DNA from: CAZDML01 sp964506645
Lineage (GTDB): Bacteria > Elusimicrobiota > Elusimicrobia > 2-01-FULL-59-12
Length of the DNA: 12,397 nt
NCBI GenBank assembly: GCA_964506645.1
Contig: CAZDML010000059.1
Coordinates: 1 to 12,397 of the forward strand
Direction: 5' to 3'
Numbering within the stretch: position 1 is the first letter of the stretch; every line of letters begins with the position of its first letter. A program made the translations under genes and the position numbers. Under the pieces are notes generated by a model, which saw only the letters and a program-made list of their open reading frames with translations, was not told the origin of the DNA and did not search any database. Below, in pieces: positions 1 through 5,948 of the stretch.

Positions 1-915
1 AATGATCTTGAAGGCCTTGGCGACGGTTTCCGCCGTGGCGCCGCCACCCACATCCAAAAAGTTCGCCGGTTCTCCGCCGTGATACTTAATTAAATCCATG
101 GTCCCCATCGCGAGTCCCGCGCCGTTGACCAGACAGCCGATCGTGCCGTCGAGTGCGATATAGTTCACACCGGCTTTGGCGGCACGCACATCGAGCGGGT
201 TTTCTTCTTCCAGGTCACGGAAATTTTGCAGTTCGGGGTGACGGAAAAGGGCGTTGTCGTCCAGGCTGATCTTGGCATCCATGGCGATGGCTTTACCATC
301 GCTGGTCAGACCCAGCGGGTTAATTTCGAGGAGAGAGGCATCCATGCCGAGGAAGGCCTTGGCAACACTGAGGGCAACGGAAGCCACGGCATTCAAAGCA
401 GCCCCTGTGAGTCCCATGCGCTGAGCGAGGTCACGCGCCTGATAGGGCTGAAGGCCACACCACGGATCGACGTCTTGGAACAAAATCGCTTCGGGTTTCG
501 TGCGTGCCAGTTCTTCGATGTCCATACCGCCTTGCGTCGAAGCCATGATTACGGGTTTTCCTTTGGCCCGATCAATCACGCAGGCAAGATAGAGTTCGCG
601 CGCCACCGATTGCGCCTGCTCGACATACAGTTTGCGCACCAGAATGCCTTGCGGTCCTGTCTGATGAGTCACGAGTGTCTTTCCAAACAGGCCCTTTGCG
701 GCTTTTTCTAAATCATTCCAGGATTCGGCTTTGAGAATCCCGCCAGCTTTACCGCGACCCCCCGTATGCACTTGGGCTTTGACAACCCAGGGGGCAGCCG
801 GTAATTGAGCCTCTAAACCGGAGAGCTCCGCCACGGACAAAAGCGGTATTCCCGCAGGCACGGGAACTCCAAACTTCGCAAGAACTGATTTGGCCTGGTA
901 TTCGTGGAGCTTCAT
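1..915 (-). CDS. sucC: Succinyl-CoA synthetase (ADP/GDP-forming) beta subunit, 3' end outside window
   Basis: Beta subunit of the TCA-cycle enzyme that interconverts succinyl-CoA and succinate with formation of ATP or GTP; it works in the cytoplasm as a complex with SucD. The first 305 residues are visible. They start with the family-typical MKLHEYQAK and carry the ATP-grasp domain. Seen directly are the nucleotide-binding stretch KAQVHTGGRGKAGG (Lys46 matches the ATP-contacting lysine of the E. coli enzyme), the Mg-binding EINPL followed by the downstream DAK, then NGAGLAMGTMD and the start of the CoA-ligase domain (ANFLDVGGGA). Family members are about 385-400 residues, so roughly 80-95 C-terminal residues lie beyond the left edge; sucD may follow there. 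The ATG directly abuts the TAA of the citrate synthase gene with no recognisable Shine-Dalgarno sequence, so translation probably depends on coupling to gltA. Confidence 0.97.
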   Translation of the reverse strand, partial: MKLHEYQAKSVLAKFGVPVPAGIPLLSVAELSGLEAQLPAAPWVVKAQVHTGGRGKAGGILKAESWNDLEKAAKGLFGKTLVTHQTGPQGILVRKLYVEQAQSVARELYLACVIDRAKGKPVIMASTQGGMDIEELARTKPEAILFQDVDPWCGLQPYQARDLAQRMGLTGAALNAVASVALSVAKAFLGMDASLLEINPLGLTSDGKAIAMDAKISLDDNALFRHPELQNFRDLEEENPLDVRAAKAGVNYIALDGTIGCLVNGAGLAMGTMDLIKYHGGEPANFLDVGGGATAETVAKAFKII

Positions 916-2064
916 TTAGACGTTGGCGGCACGAGGCTGGCGTTCGACGAGCGGCACGTATTTCAGATTCTGCGGACCTTTATAGTCCGTCAGCGGACGG
1001 ATGAGCCGGTTGTTCTTGAGCTGCTCCATAAAATGCGTACACCAGCCGACAATTCGGCTGGCGGCAAAAATGAGCGGGAACAGGTCGATGTTGATGTTGA
1101 GGTACTGATAGACAGAGGCGGAATAAAAATCGAGGTTCGGATTGATGTTCTTTTCTTTCAGCATAATGCGCTGTAGAACTTCGGACATCTCGTACCATTT
1201 GGCAGGCCCGATCTTCTGGCTCAGCTCCTGGGACATCTGTTTCAAGATCGCTGCGCGTGGGTCGACGGTCGTATAGACCCGGTGTCCAAATCCCATCACT
1301 TTCTTTTTAGCGGCAAGCTGTTCACGAAGATAGGCTTCTGCTTTGTCTGCCGTGCCGATCTTCTCGAGCATTTCCATCACGCGCTGATTGGCACCGCCAT
1401 GCAGCGGTCCCTTGAGGGTTCCCACAGCACTCGTGGCCCCCGAGTAAATATCGGACAGTGTCGACACGGTGACTCTGCCGGCAAAGGTGGAGGCATTCAG
1501 TTCGTGGTCGGCCTGCAAAATGAGACAGATGTCCATGGCGCGCCGGCTGAGCTCGTCCGGTTTTTCTCCACTGAGCATGTACAGGAAGTTGCCGGCATGA
1601 TCCAGGCTCGCATCGGGGGCAATGACCGGCTGTTTCTTACGGATCCGCTCCAGCGCGGCGGTGATGGTTGCCACTTGCGCTGTTAGGCGAATGGTTTTAC
1701 GCAGGTTGGCGACTTCCGAATTGTCCTCGGCTTCGGGATCGAAGCCCGCCAGGGCGGAGACCCCGGTGCGCAGCCAGGCCATCGGGTCGGTGGTCGGCGG
1801 CATGGCTTTTAAAATAGTAATCAAGCCTTCGGGAATGGCACGGTTCTTGGCGAGTTCCTGGCTGAATGCTTTAAGTTGATCAGCGGTCGGCAAAACACCG
1901 TAAATTAATAGATAGGAAACTTCTTCGTACGTAGATTTTTCGGCAAGCTCGTGAACGTCGTATCCGCGGTAGCGGAGGATCCCTTTTTCGCCATCGATAA
2001 AGCAGATGGTCGAGGTGGTAATAACGACATCTTCAAGCCCGGCCAGCGGCGCAGGGGTAGACAT
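916..2064 (-). CDS. gltA: Citrate synthase, short (about 380 aa) type
   Basis: Condenses acetyl-CoA and oxaloacetate to citrate, the entry step of the TCA cycle. The 382-residue protein contains the family catalytic elements: ADHELNAST around His187, GPLHGGAN with catalytic His222, GFGHRVY with His261, and NPNLDFYSA with catalytic Asp311. Arg353 and Arg356 near the C-terminus are candidates for substrate carboxylate binding. The length fits the short citrate/2-methylcitrate synthase group rather than the about 430-residue E. coli hexameric type. Methylcitrate synthase activity cannot be excluded from sequence alone, but pairing with sucC and the absence of prp genes favour citrate synthase. 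The ATG at 2062-2064 is preceded by a purine-rich AGAGAGAA that can serve as ribosome binding site. folE ends 14 bases upstream and sucC begins at the base after the stop, so the three are probably co-transcribed. Confidence 0.96.
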   Translation of the reverse strand: MSTPAPLAGLEDVVITTSTICFIDGEKGILRYRGYDVHELAEKSTYEEVSYLLIYGVLPTADQLKAFSQELAKNRAIPEGLITILKAMPPTTDPMAWLRTGVSALAGFDPEAEDNSEVANLRKTIRLTAQVATITAALERIRKKQPVIAPDASLDHAGNFLYMLSGEKPDELSRRAMDICLILQADHELNASTFAGRVTVSTLSDIYSGATSAVGTLKGPLHGGANQRVMEMLEKIGTADKAEAYLREQLAAKKKVMGFGHRVYTTVDPRAAILKQMSQELSQKIGPAKWYEMSEVLQRIMLKEKNINPNLDFYSASVYQYLNINIDLFPLIFAASRIVGWCTHFMEQLKNNRLIRPLTDYKGPQNLKYVPLVERQPRAANV

Positions 2065-2078
2065 ACAGATTCTCTCTT

Positions 2079-2681
2079 TTATCGTCGGGGACTGCTAATG
2101 AACTGAAGGAATTCTTCGCGTGTTCGAGGATCTTTCCTGAACGTTCCCACCATGGCGCTTGTAATCGTCGGAGATCCTTTACTTTCAGCTCCCCGCATTT
2201 CCATGCATAGGTGACGCGCTTCCATAACCACAGCAACACCGAGCGGATTAATTTTATTTTGAATAATTTCTGCGATTTGAGAGGTCAATCGTTCCTGTAC
2301 CTGTAGGCGGCGGCTGAACACCTCGACAATACGCGGAATCTTGCTGAGCCCGATCACTTTTCCATCCGGAATATAGGACACATGGCACTTTCCGAAAAAC
2401 GGCAGGAGGTGATGCTCACAAAGCGAATAAAAATCAATGTCCTTGACCACAACCATCTCGCTGTACGGCACGTCAAAAAGCGCCTGGTTAATGAGACGGT
2501 CAATATCGACATGGTAGCCGGAGGTCATCTCACGCAGCGATTTGGCGACGCGTTTTGGCGTTTCCCGCAAGCCATCCCGGTAAGGATCCTCCCCCAGTGC
2601 CATGAGAACATCCTTCATCAAGTCCTGGAGGGGTCGTTGGCCGATACGGGGGGGTGCTGCGAGTTCGACTTCCTTATCCAT
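2079..2681 (-). CDS. folE: GTP cyclohydrolase I
   Basis: Converts GTP to 7,8-dihydroneopterin triphosphate, the first step of folate (and queuosine/biopterin-type) synthesis; a cytoplasmic homodecamer in known members. The 200-residue protein has the full family pattern: GEDPYRDGLRETPKRVA (residues 30-46), the zinc-site CEHH at 88-91 (Cys88 and His91 as ligands), HVSYIPDGKVIGLSK (100-114), the RLQVQERLT stretch (125-133) and the third zinc ligand Cys159 in ARHLCMEMRG. It is therefore the zinc-dependent FolE type, not the FolE2 type. The ATG at 2679-2681 is chosen because the N-terminal helix before GEDP is conserved in the family. A later ATG (2616-2618) has an AGGA upstream but would remove this helix. 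No Shine-Dalgarno sequence precedes the chosen start, which lies 7 bases after a TATAAT box. Confidence 0.97.
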   Translation of the reverse strand: MDKEVELAAPPRIGQRPLQDLMKDVLMALGEDPYRDGLRETPKRVAKSLREMTSGYHVDIDRLINQALFDVPYSEMVVVKDIDFYSLCEHHLLPFFGKCHVSYIPDGKVIGLSKIPRIVEVFSRRLQVQERLTSQIAEIIQNKINPLGVAVVMEARHLCMEMRGAESKGSPTITSAMVGTFRKDPRTREEFLQFISSPRR

Positions 2682-2688
2682 AGGGGGG

Positions 2689-2694
2689 ATTATA
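2689..2694 (-). promoter_or_regulatory. Candidate -10 box for leaderless folE transcript
   Basis: The minus strand reads a consensus TATAAT here, then seven bases that are almost all C, then the folE ATG. At usual spacing, transcription would begin at or next to the A of the start codon, giving an mRNA with no leader. The bases between are CCCCCCT, so no Shine-Dalgarno pairing is possible. No convincing -35 element is found 16-18 bases further upstream, so the promoter is a candidate only. The gene could also simply be read from the upstream gene, which ends 25 bases before it. Confidence 0.45.
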
Positions 2695-2706
2695 CCTATT
2701 TGACCC

Positions 2707-4050
2707 CTACCAGATCGAATGGGACTCCGCGCTGACCAGAAGGGTCTTCACCTCCCAGCGCTGCTCCTCGGGAGAGGTGTCTAACCATATTAAAAGGATA
2801 CTGCCGTGGGATGTACTGACAGCCACTAGGGGGTCATTTTCGATGTCTAAGGCGGAAAGTCGTATTCCGCCAGGCCATTTTCGGTGCCCTTCCCCTTCCA
2901 TACGCTGGGCATAGAGGCTCCAGGGCGGGCTGTAAGAATCCCGCCAAAACACATACCCCCCCTGCTCCCGTGCCACCGCCACGGGCTTGAGCTGCACGCC
3001 TGGCCGCTCTAGAACCACGGGCTGCCCCCCTTCCCCCCACAGCGGTCGGCCTTTGGGGTCCCATTGCTGGGCATAAATTTTGGGAGATTCGGCATGGGCG
3101 CCTTCCCAGGCCATAAAGATCCCGCCCAATCCATCCAACGAAACACTGGCGTGCGCCTGGTCGTTGGCATCATCCGCCAGATACATGCCGTCCTCAGACC
3201 ACAAACGCTGGCCACCGATATCAATATTCTGCGCACGCCATTCGTCCCCCATGCCGGAATGGTTTTTCCACACAACTTCAATCTGGTGAGAGGGTGTTAG
3301 GGTAAGCGCTGTGATTTCTGGCTGACGGCAACGACTGGTGAGTGCAATGCCGGGCGCCTCCCACATGGCGCGGTCTTCGGCATTCACATACTGTGCCAGA
3401 AGCTGGCAGGTGTCGTTGACTTGGGAGTGCCACGCCAGAATCACACCTTCTTCGCGATCACTAATAGCAACGGGATCCATATCGCACTGGGGTTGAGACG
3501 TCATCACTTTCACAGGACTGACGAAAGCCCCGGCGCGCGGATAGTGCACCGTTGCATAGGCCAGGTCGCAGTGATCGGCGCCGCGTTCCTGCCAGTAGAG
3601 TCGGTCAAACGTTTTTTCCGACACAAGAGCCATTTTCCCCAGCATCGGCCCGCTGCGAATATGCTGCTGCAGCCCATGGCCACGGGCATCAAAATGCTGC
3701 CACCACAATTCCGACTCTCCGCCCTGAGTTTCGCGCCACAAGAGACTCACGCCCTCCTCATTGGCAGCGATCTGCGGCATCTCGATGGTTGCCGCCGTCT
3801 TACGAATCACACGACCCGCATCGCGCCAGCGTACACGCCCGCGGAAATTGGCCTGCTGCAGCCAGAGAGACGACCCGGTGGCATCGGTCGTGACCCAGAC
3901 CATATAGATACCATCGTGCTGGTCATGGCGAATCATGAGATTTTGCGGAGAGGACGTCAGTTTCAGAATGGAATGGACCTGGGCCGCCGTGGCGGGCGAC
4001 ACGGCAAAGACACAACTGAGGAGCCAGAGGATTTTCTTCATTGTGCGCAT
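2707..4050 (-). CDS. Secreted protein with eight ~53-residue Trp-centred repeats (propeller-like), function unknown
   Basis: I do not recognise a named family. The 447-residue protein starts with a signal peptide (MRTMKKILWLL, hydrophobic core, ATA-A cleavage region near residues 20-23), so it is probably periplasmic, outer-surface or released. The mature part has regularly spaced tryptophans at 52, 105, 153, 207, 261, 315, 369 and 422, each in a strand-like setting such as IFMAWEG or YVFWRDS. Several repeats continue into a Y-A-Q-x-W/R-x-x-x-G-x-x-x-W element (IYAQQWDPKGRPLW, LYAQRMEGEGHRKW). This suggests an eight-bladed beta-propeller or similar closed repeat fold. Four cysteines (161, 189, 215, 241) lie in the mature chain and could form disulfides. 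Start choice is between ATG 4050 and ATG 4041 (MKKILWLL); neither has a Shine-Dalgarno sequence. folE follows after 25 bases on the same strand, but no functional link is evident. Confidence 0.8.
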   Translation of the reverse strand: MRTMKKILWLLSCVFAVSPATAAQVHSILKLTSSPQNLMIRHDQHDGIYMVWVTTDATGSSLWLQQANFRGRVRWRDAGRVIRKTAATIEMPQIAANEEGVSLLWRETQGGESELWWQHFDARGHGLQQHIRSGPMLGKMALVSEKTFDRLYWQERGADHCDLAYATVHYPRAGAFVSPVKVMTSQPQCDMDPVAISDREEGVILAWHSQVNDTCQLLAQYVNAEDRAMWEAPGIALTSRCRQPEITALTLTPSHQIEVVWKNHSGMGDEWRAQNIDIGGQRLWSEDGMYLADDANDQAHASVSLDGLGGIFMAWEGAHAESPKIYAQQWDPKGRPLWGEGGQPVVLERPGVQLKPVAVAREQGGYVFWRDSYSPPWSLYAQRMEGEGHRKWPGGIRLSALDIENDPLVAVSTSHGSILLIWLDTSPEEQRWEVKTLLVSAESHSIW

Positions 4051-4088
4051 AGCTTAGCAAAAATCTATTTTTGTATTATGTACCAAAG
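4051..4088. promoter_or_regulatory. Divergent promoter region with overlapping -10-like boxes
   Basis: This 38-base stretch separates the divergently read secreted repeat protein and the phosphorylase-like gene, so it should hold both promoters or part of them. On the plus strand TATTAT (4074-4079) lies nine bases before the phosphorylase ATG. On the minus strand nearly the same bases read CATAAT (4075-4080), one mismatch from consensus, about 24 bases before the other start. No clear -35 element is seen for either. The assignment rests on position and hexamer match only. Confidence 0.4.
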
Positions 4089-4091
4089 ATG
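4076..4091 (+). repeat. Start-region motif, copy 1 (TTATGTACCAAAGATG)
   Basis: This 16-base stretch ends in the phosphorylase start codon and agrees in 14 of 16 positions with 5925-5940 in the leader of the pilin operon. It overlaps an 11-base ATTTTTGTATT (4067-4077) that also occurs at 5898-5908. The two regions may share a promoter or regulator site. With only two copies, chance or an old duplication cannot be excluded. Confidence 0.4.
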
Positions 4092-5843
4092 ACTGCTTCG
4101 TCGAAAACAACCCCTCAACGCATCGTTGAGGTTGCGATGGAAATCGCTCTCCCTCCGGACTTTCTGGAACATCTCCACAAACGTTATGGATCCCGCGCCG
4201 CACGCGACGCCGCCATGTCCACCTCGGTCGGCGGCATCGGTCCGCTGCTGCGTGAACGCATCGTCGCGCAAGGCGATGCCGGGCTCGACGTCATTGGAAT
4301 CACGCTGTTGTACGACACGACCTGGATTCAGAGCTGGTTCGAATGGGGGCAGCTGCATTTGGAGAAACGTGAAGTGGGCCCGATGCTTCGCGACCAACTT
4401 CAGGATACCGGCATCACGCTCGAACTTCCTTTTTACGAAGGAAAAAGCCAGAGCGTTCATGTCTGGAAGCTGGCCTATGGCAAATCCCCTGTCTATTTTC
4501 TGGATTGCCCGGCCATTTCACACGTGGTCTATCCCAGCGAAGAAGACGCTCCGACAGGCACTCCACAACCCGGCGCTTGGGGCGAACAGATCCGCCAGAT
4601 GCAGAGCTGGTTGGTTGGCCGCGGAGCCCTGGCCCTGCTCAAGCATCTCCAGCTGGCACCCGATGTCATCGTCTTAAGCGAAACTCCGACTCTTTTTGGT
4701 TTCCACCGCATTGCGCGAGACGCATTTCACAGCGATCCTTTTTTTGAAAACACCCGCTATATTTTTAACGACCATACACCGATGGAATATGCCCACCCGG
4801 TCTGGTCCCAAGAGACCTGCAAACGGGTCCAGCTCGACACGACGCCTTATGTTTACCCCAACACGCAAGCACAGACGCATGGAGACGTCGACATCACGCG
4901 CCTGTTGATCAGCGAAGTTCAGGGCGTTTTCGGCGTGGCTGAAAAGCACGGCCGCGTCATGCGAGCGATGCCTTCCTTAAAAGACTATGCCGCCAAAATT
5001 CAATCCATCACCAACGGCATTCACGTTCCGTACTGGCAATCCAGCAGCTGGCAAAAGGCGAAAACCTTGTCGGACGCAGAACTTCTCGCGCTGCGGAATG
5101 TACAGAAAAATGAACTGCTGGACTGGCTGTGGCGTCACCTCGGACTGTGGCACACCTGGAAGGAACAGGCCATGGGCAAGTCCCTCGTTCTCTGGACGCG
5201 GCGCATCACCGGCTATAAGCGGCTCGATGTGCTCGGACAGATCTGCAAAGAGGGAAATCTCAAACGTCAGTTCCTAGACTCCGACACCGTGCTCCTCATT
5301 GGCGGACGCATTCATCAGCACGACGACCAGGCGCAGGGCATGGTTTACCATTTGCTGGATTCGCTCAGCCAGGACAAGGCCTTACAGGACCGAATTATTT
5401 TTATTGATAACTTTAATGTCTGGATCGCGCCGCGGCTGTTCCACGGCGCCGATGCGGCTGTCATGCTGGCCGATGACGGGCGGGAAGCCTCCGCCACCGG
5501 CTTTATGAAAGCCCAGGTGAATGGCGGTCTCATCATCGCCACCGATGATGGAGCGATTCCAGAATCCGTGATTTTTGCCGGGAAAGAAAAACAAGGGCAG
5601 ACCGCCAACGGTTTTGAAGTCCCTTATGTCAACGGCCACCCCACGGCGGAGGGATTTCTAAACGCACTCAAGCAGCTCCGACAGACCCTTCACCAACCCG
5701 ACCAGCGCGCCAAGATGATTCGCTCCGCTTTGCAGGCCGAAGCCCAGGTGAGTCTGAGCCGTACAGTGGCTGAAACCATGGCTTTTTATGAACGCCTGCC
5801 CGAACGACACAGGGTCGCCGAAATAAGCCCTACCCCCCAATAA
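4089..5843 (+). CDS. Alpha-glucan (glycogen/maltodextrin) phosphorylase-like enzyme, GT35 family, short form
   Basis: GT35 phosphorylases use a pyridoxal-phosphate cofactor and phosphate to release glucose-1-phosphate from alpha-1,4-glucans. The 584-residue protein is shorter than classic GlgP (about 800) and diverged, but family landmarks appear in order: a VGGIG turn (47-51) followed by GLDVIGITLLY, NDHTPMEYAHPVW (227-239) matching the NHT-LPEA segment, ITNGIHVPYW (307-316), RRITGYKR (371-378) matching KRIHEYKR, GGRIHQHDD (405-413), and EASATGFMKAQVNGG (466-480) matching EASGTGNMK, where Lys474 is the expected PLP lysine. ATG 4089 is chosen because IVEVAMEIAL aligns with the first beta strand (IAYFSMEFGL) of related phosphorylases. 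An ATG at 4137 with a better GAGG site would begin inside that strand. It is followed by the pilin operon on the same strand after 105 bases. Catalytic activity is inferred, not certain. Confidence 0.82.
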   Translation: MTASSKTTPQRIVEVAMEIALPPDFLEHLHKRYGSRAARDAAMSTSVGGIGPLLRERIVAQGDAGLDVIGITLLYDTTWIQSWFEWGQLHLEKREVGPMLRDQLQDTGITLELPFYEGKSQSVHVWKLAYGKSPVYFLDCPAISHVVYPSEEDAPTGTPQPGAWGEQIRQMQSWLVGRGALALLKHLQLAPDVIVLSETPTLFGFHRIARDAFHSDPFFENTRYIFNDHTPMEYAHPVWSQETCKRVQLDTTPYVYPNTQAQTHGDVDITRLLISEVQGVFGVAEKHGRVMRAMPSLKDYAAKIQSITNGIHVPYWQSSSWQKAKTLSDAELLALRNVQKNELLDWLWRHLGLWHTWKEQAMGKSLVLWTRRITGYKRLDVLGQICKEGNLKRQFLDSDTVLLIGGRIHQHDDQAQGMVYHLLDSLSQDKALQDRIIFIDNFNVWIAPRLFHGADAAVMLADDGREASATGFMKAQVNGGLIIATDDGAIPESVIFAGKEKQGQTANGFEVPYVNGHPTAEGFLNALKQLRQTLHQPDQRAKMIRSALQAEAQVSLSRTVAETMAFYERLPERHRVAEISPTPQ

Positions 5844-5948
5844 AACGATTTGATTTTTAGATCTAATATCGTCCTGTAAAGAATTTCTTCGGACACCATT
5901 TTTGTATTGTAAATAGTTATTAATTTATGTACGAATGATGGAACTTCG
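5844..5948 (+). promoter_or_regulatory. Leader/promoter region of the minor-pilin operon
   Basis: AT-rich 105-base spacer between the phosphorylase gene and the first pilin gene. It contains a perfect 10-base palindrome TTAGATCTAA (5857-5866) flanked by ACGAT (5845-5849) and its complement ATCGT (5868-5872). There is no U-run after this element, so it is not a convincing terminator and might instead be an operator. Next come the 11-base ATTTTTGTATT (5898-5908) and the 16-base TTATGTACGAATGATG (5925-5940) shared with the phosphorylase start region. A -35-like TTGTAT at 5902-5907 lies 17 bases before TTATGT at 5925-5930, a weak -10. A promoter is expected here by position; its exact elements are uncertain. 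Confidence 0.4.
5925..5940 (+). repeat. Start-region motif, copy 2 (TTATGTACGAATGATG)
   Basis: Second copy of the motif found at 4076-4091, differing at two positions. Its final ATG (5938-5940) is not in frame with the prepilin. It would open a four-codon reading frame (MELR) whose TGA overlaps the prepilin ATG. Confidence 0.4.

Noticed and set aside
226..711. 161-codon plus-strand frame antisense to sucC
   Set aside because: The minus strand here is unmistakable sucC; the plus-strand frame has no recognisable pattern.
4012..4050. Lipobox-like LLSC near the start of the secreted repeat protein
   Set aside because: The hydrophobic stretch before this Cys is only about five residues, too short for a lipoprotein signal. 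An ordinary signal peptide with an A-x-A site near residue 22 fits better.
4071..4073. TTG as phosphorylase start
   Set aside because: It overlaps the likely -10 region, has no ribosome site and adds six residues with no family support.
3421..4092. Long open frame (223 codons) on the plus strand, antisense to the secreted repeat protein
   Set aside because: No family-like features. The minus-strand frame has a signal peptide and regular repeats, so this is a shadow frame in GC-rich coding DNA.
4137..4139. Alternative phosphorylase start with a GAGG ribosome site
   Set aside because: It would begin inside the conserved first beta strand (IVEVAMEIAL), so the upstream ATG at 4089 fits the family better.
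5845..5872. Palindrome after the phosphorylase gene as a rho-independent terminator
   Set aside because: The 10-base palindrome TTAGATCTAA has no loop and no following T-run, so terminator function is not supported. It is kept only as a possible protein-binding site.
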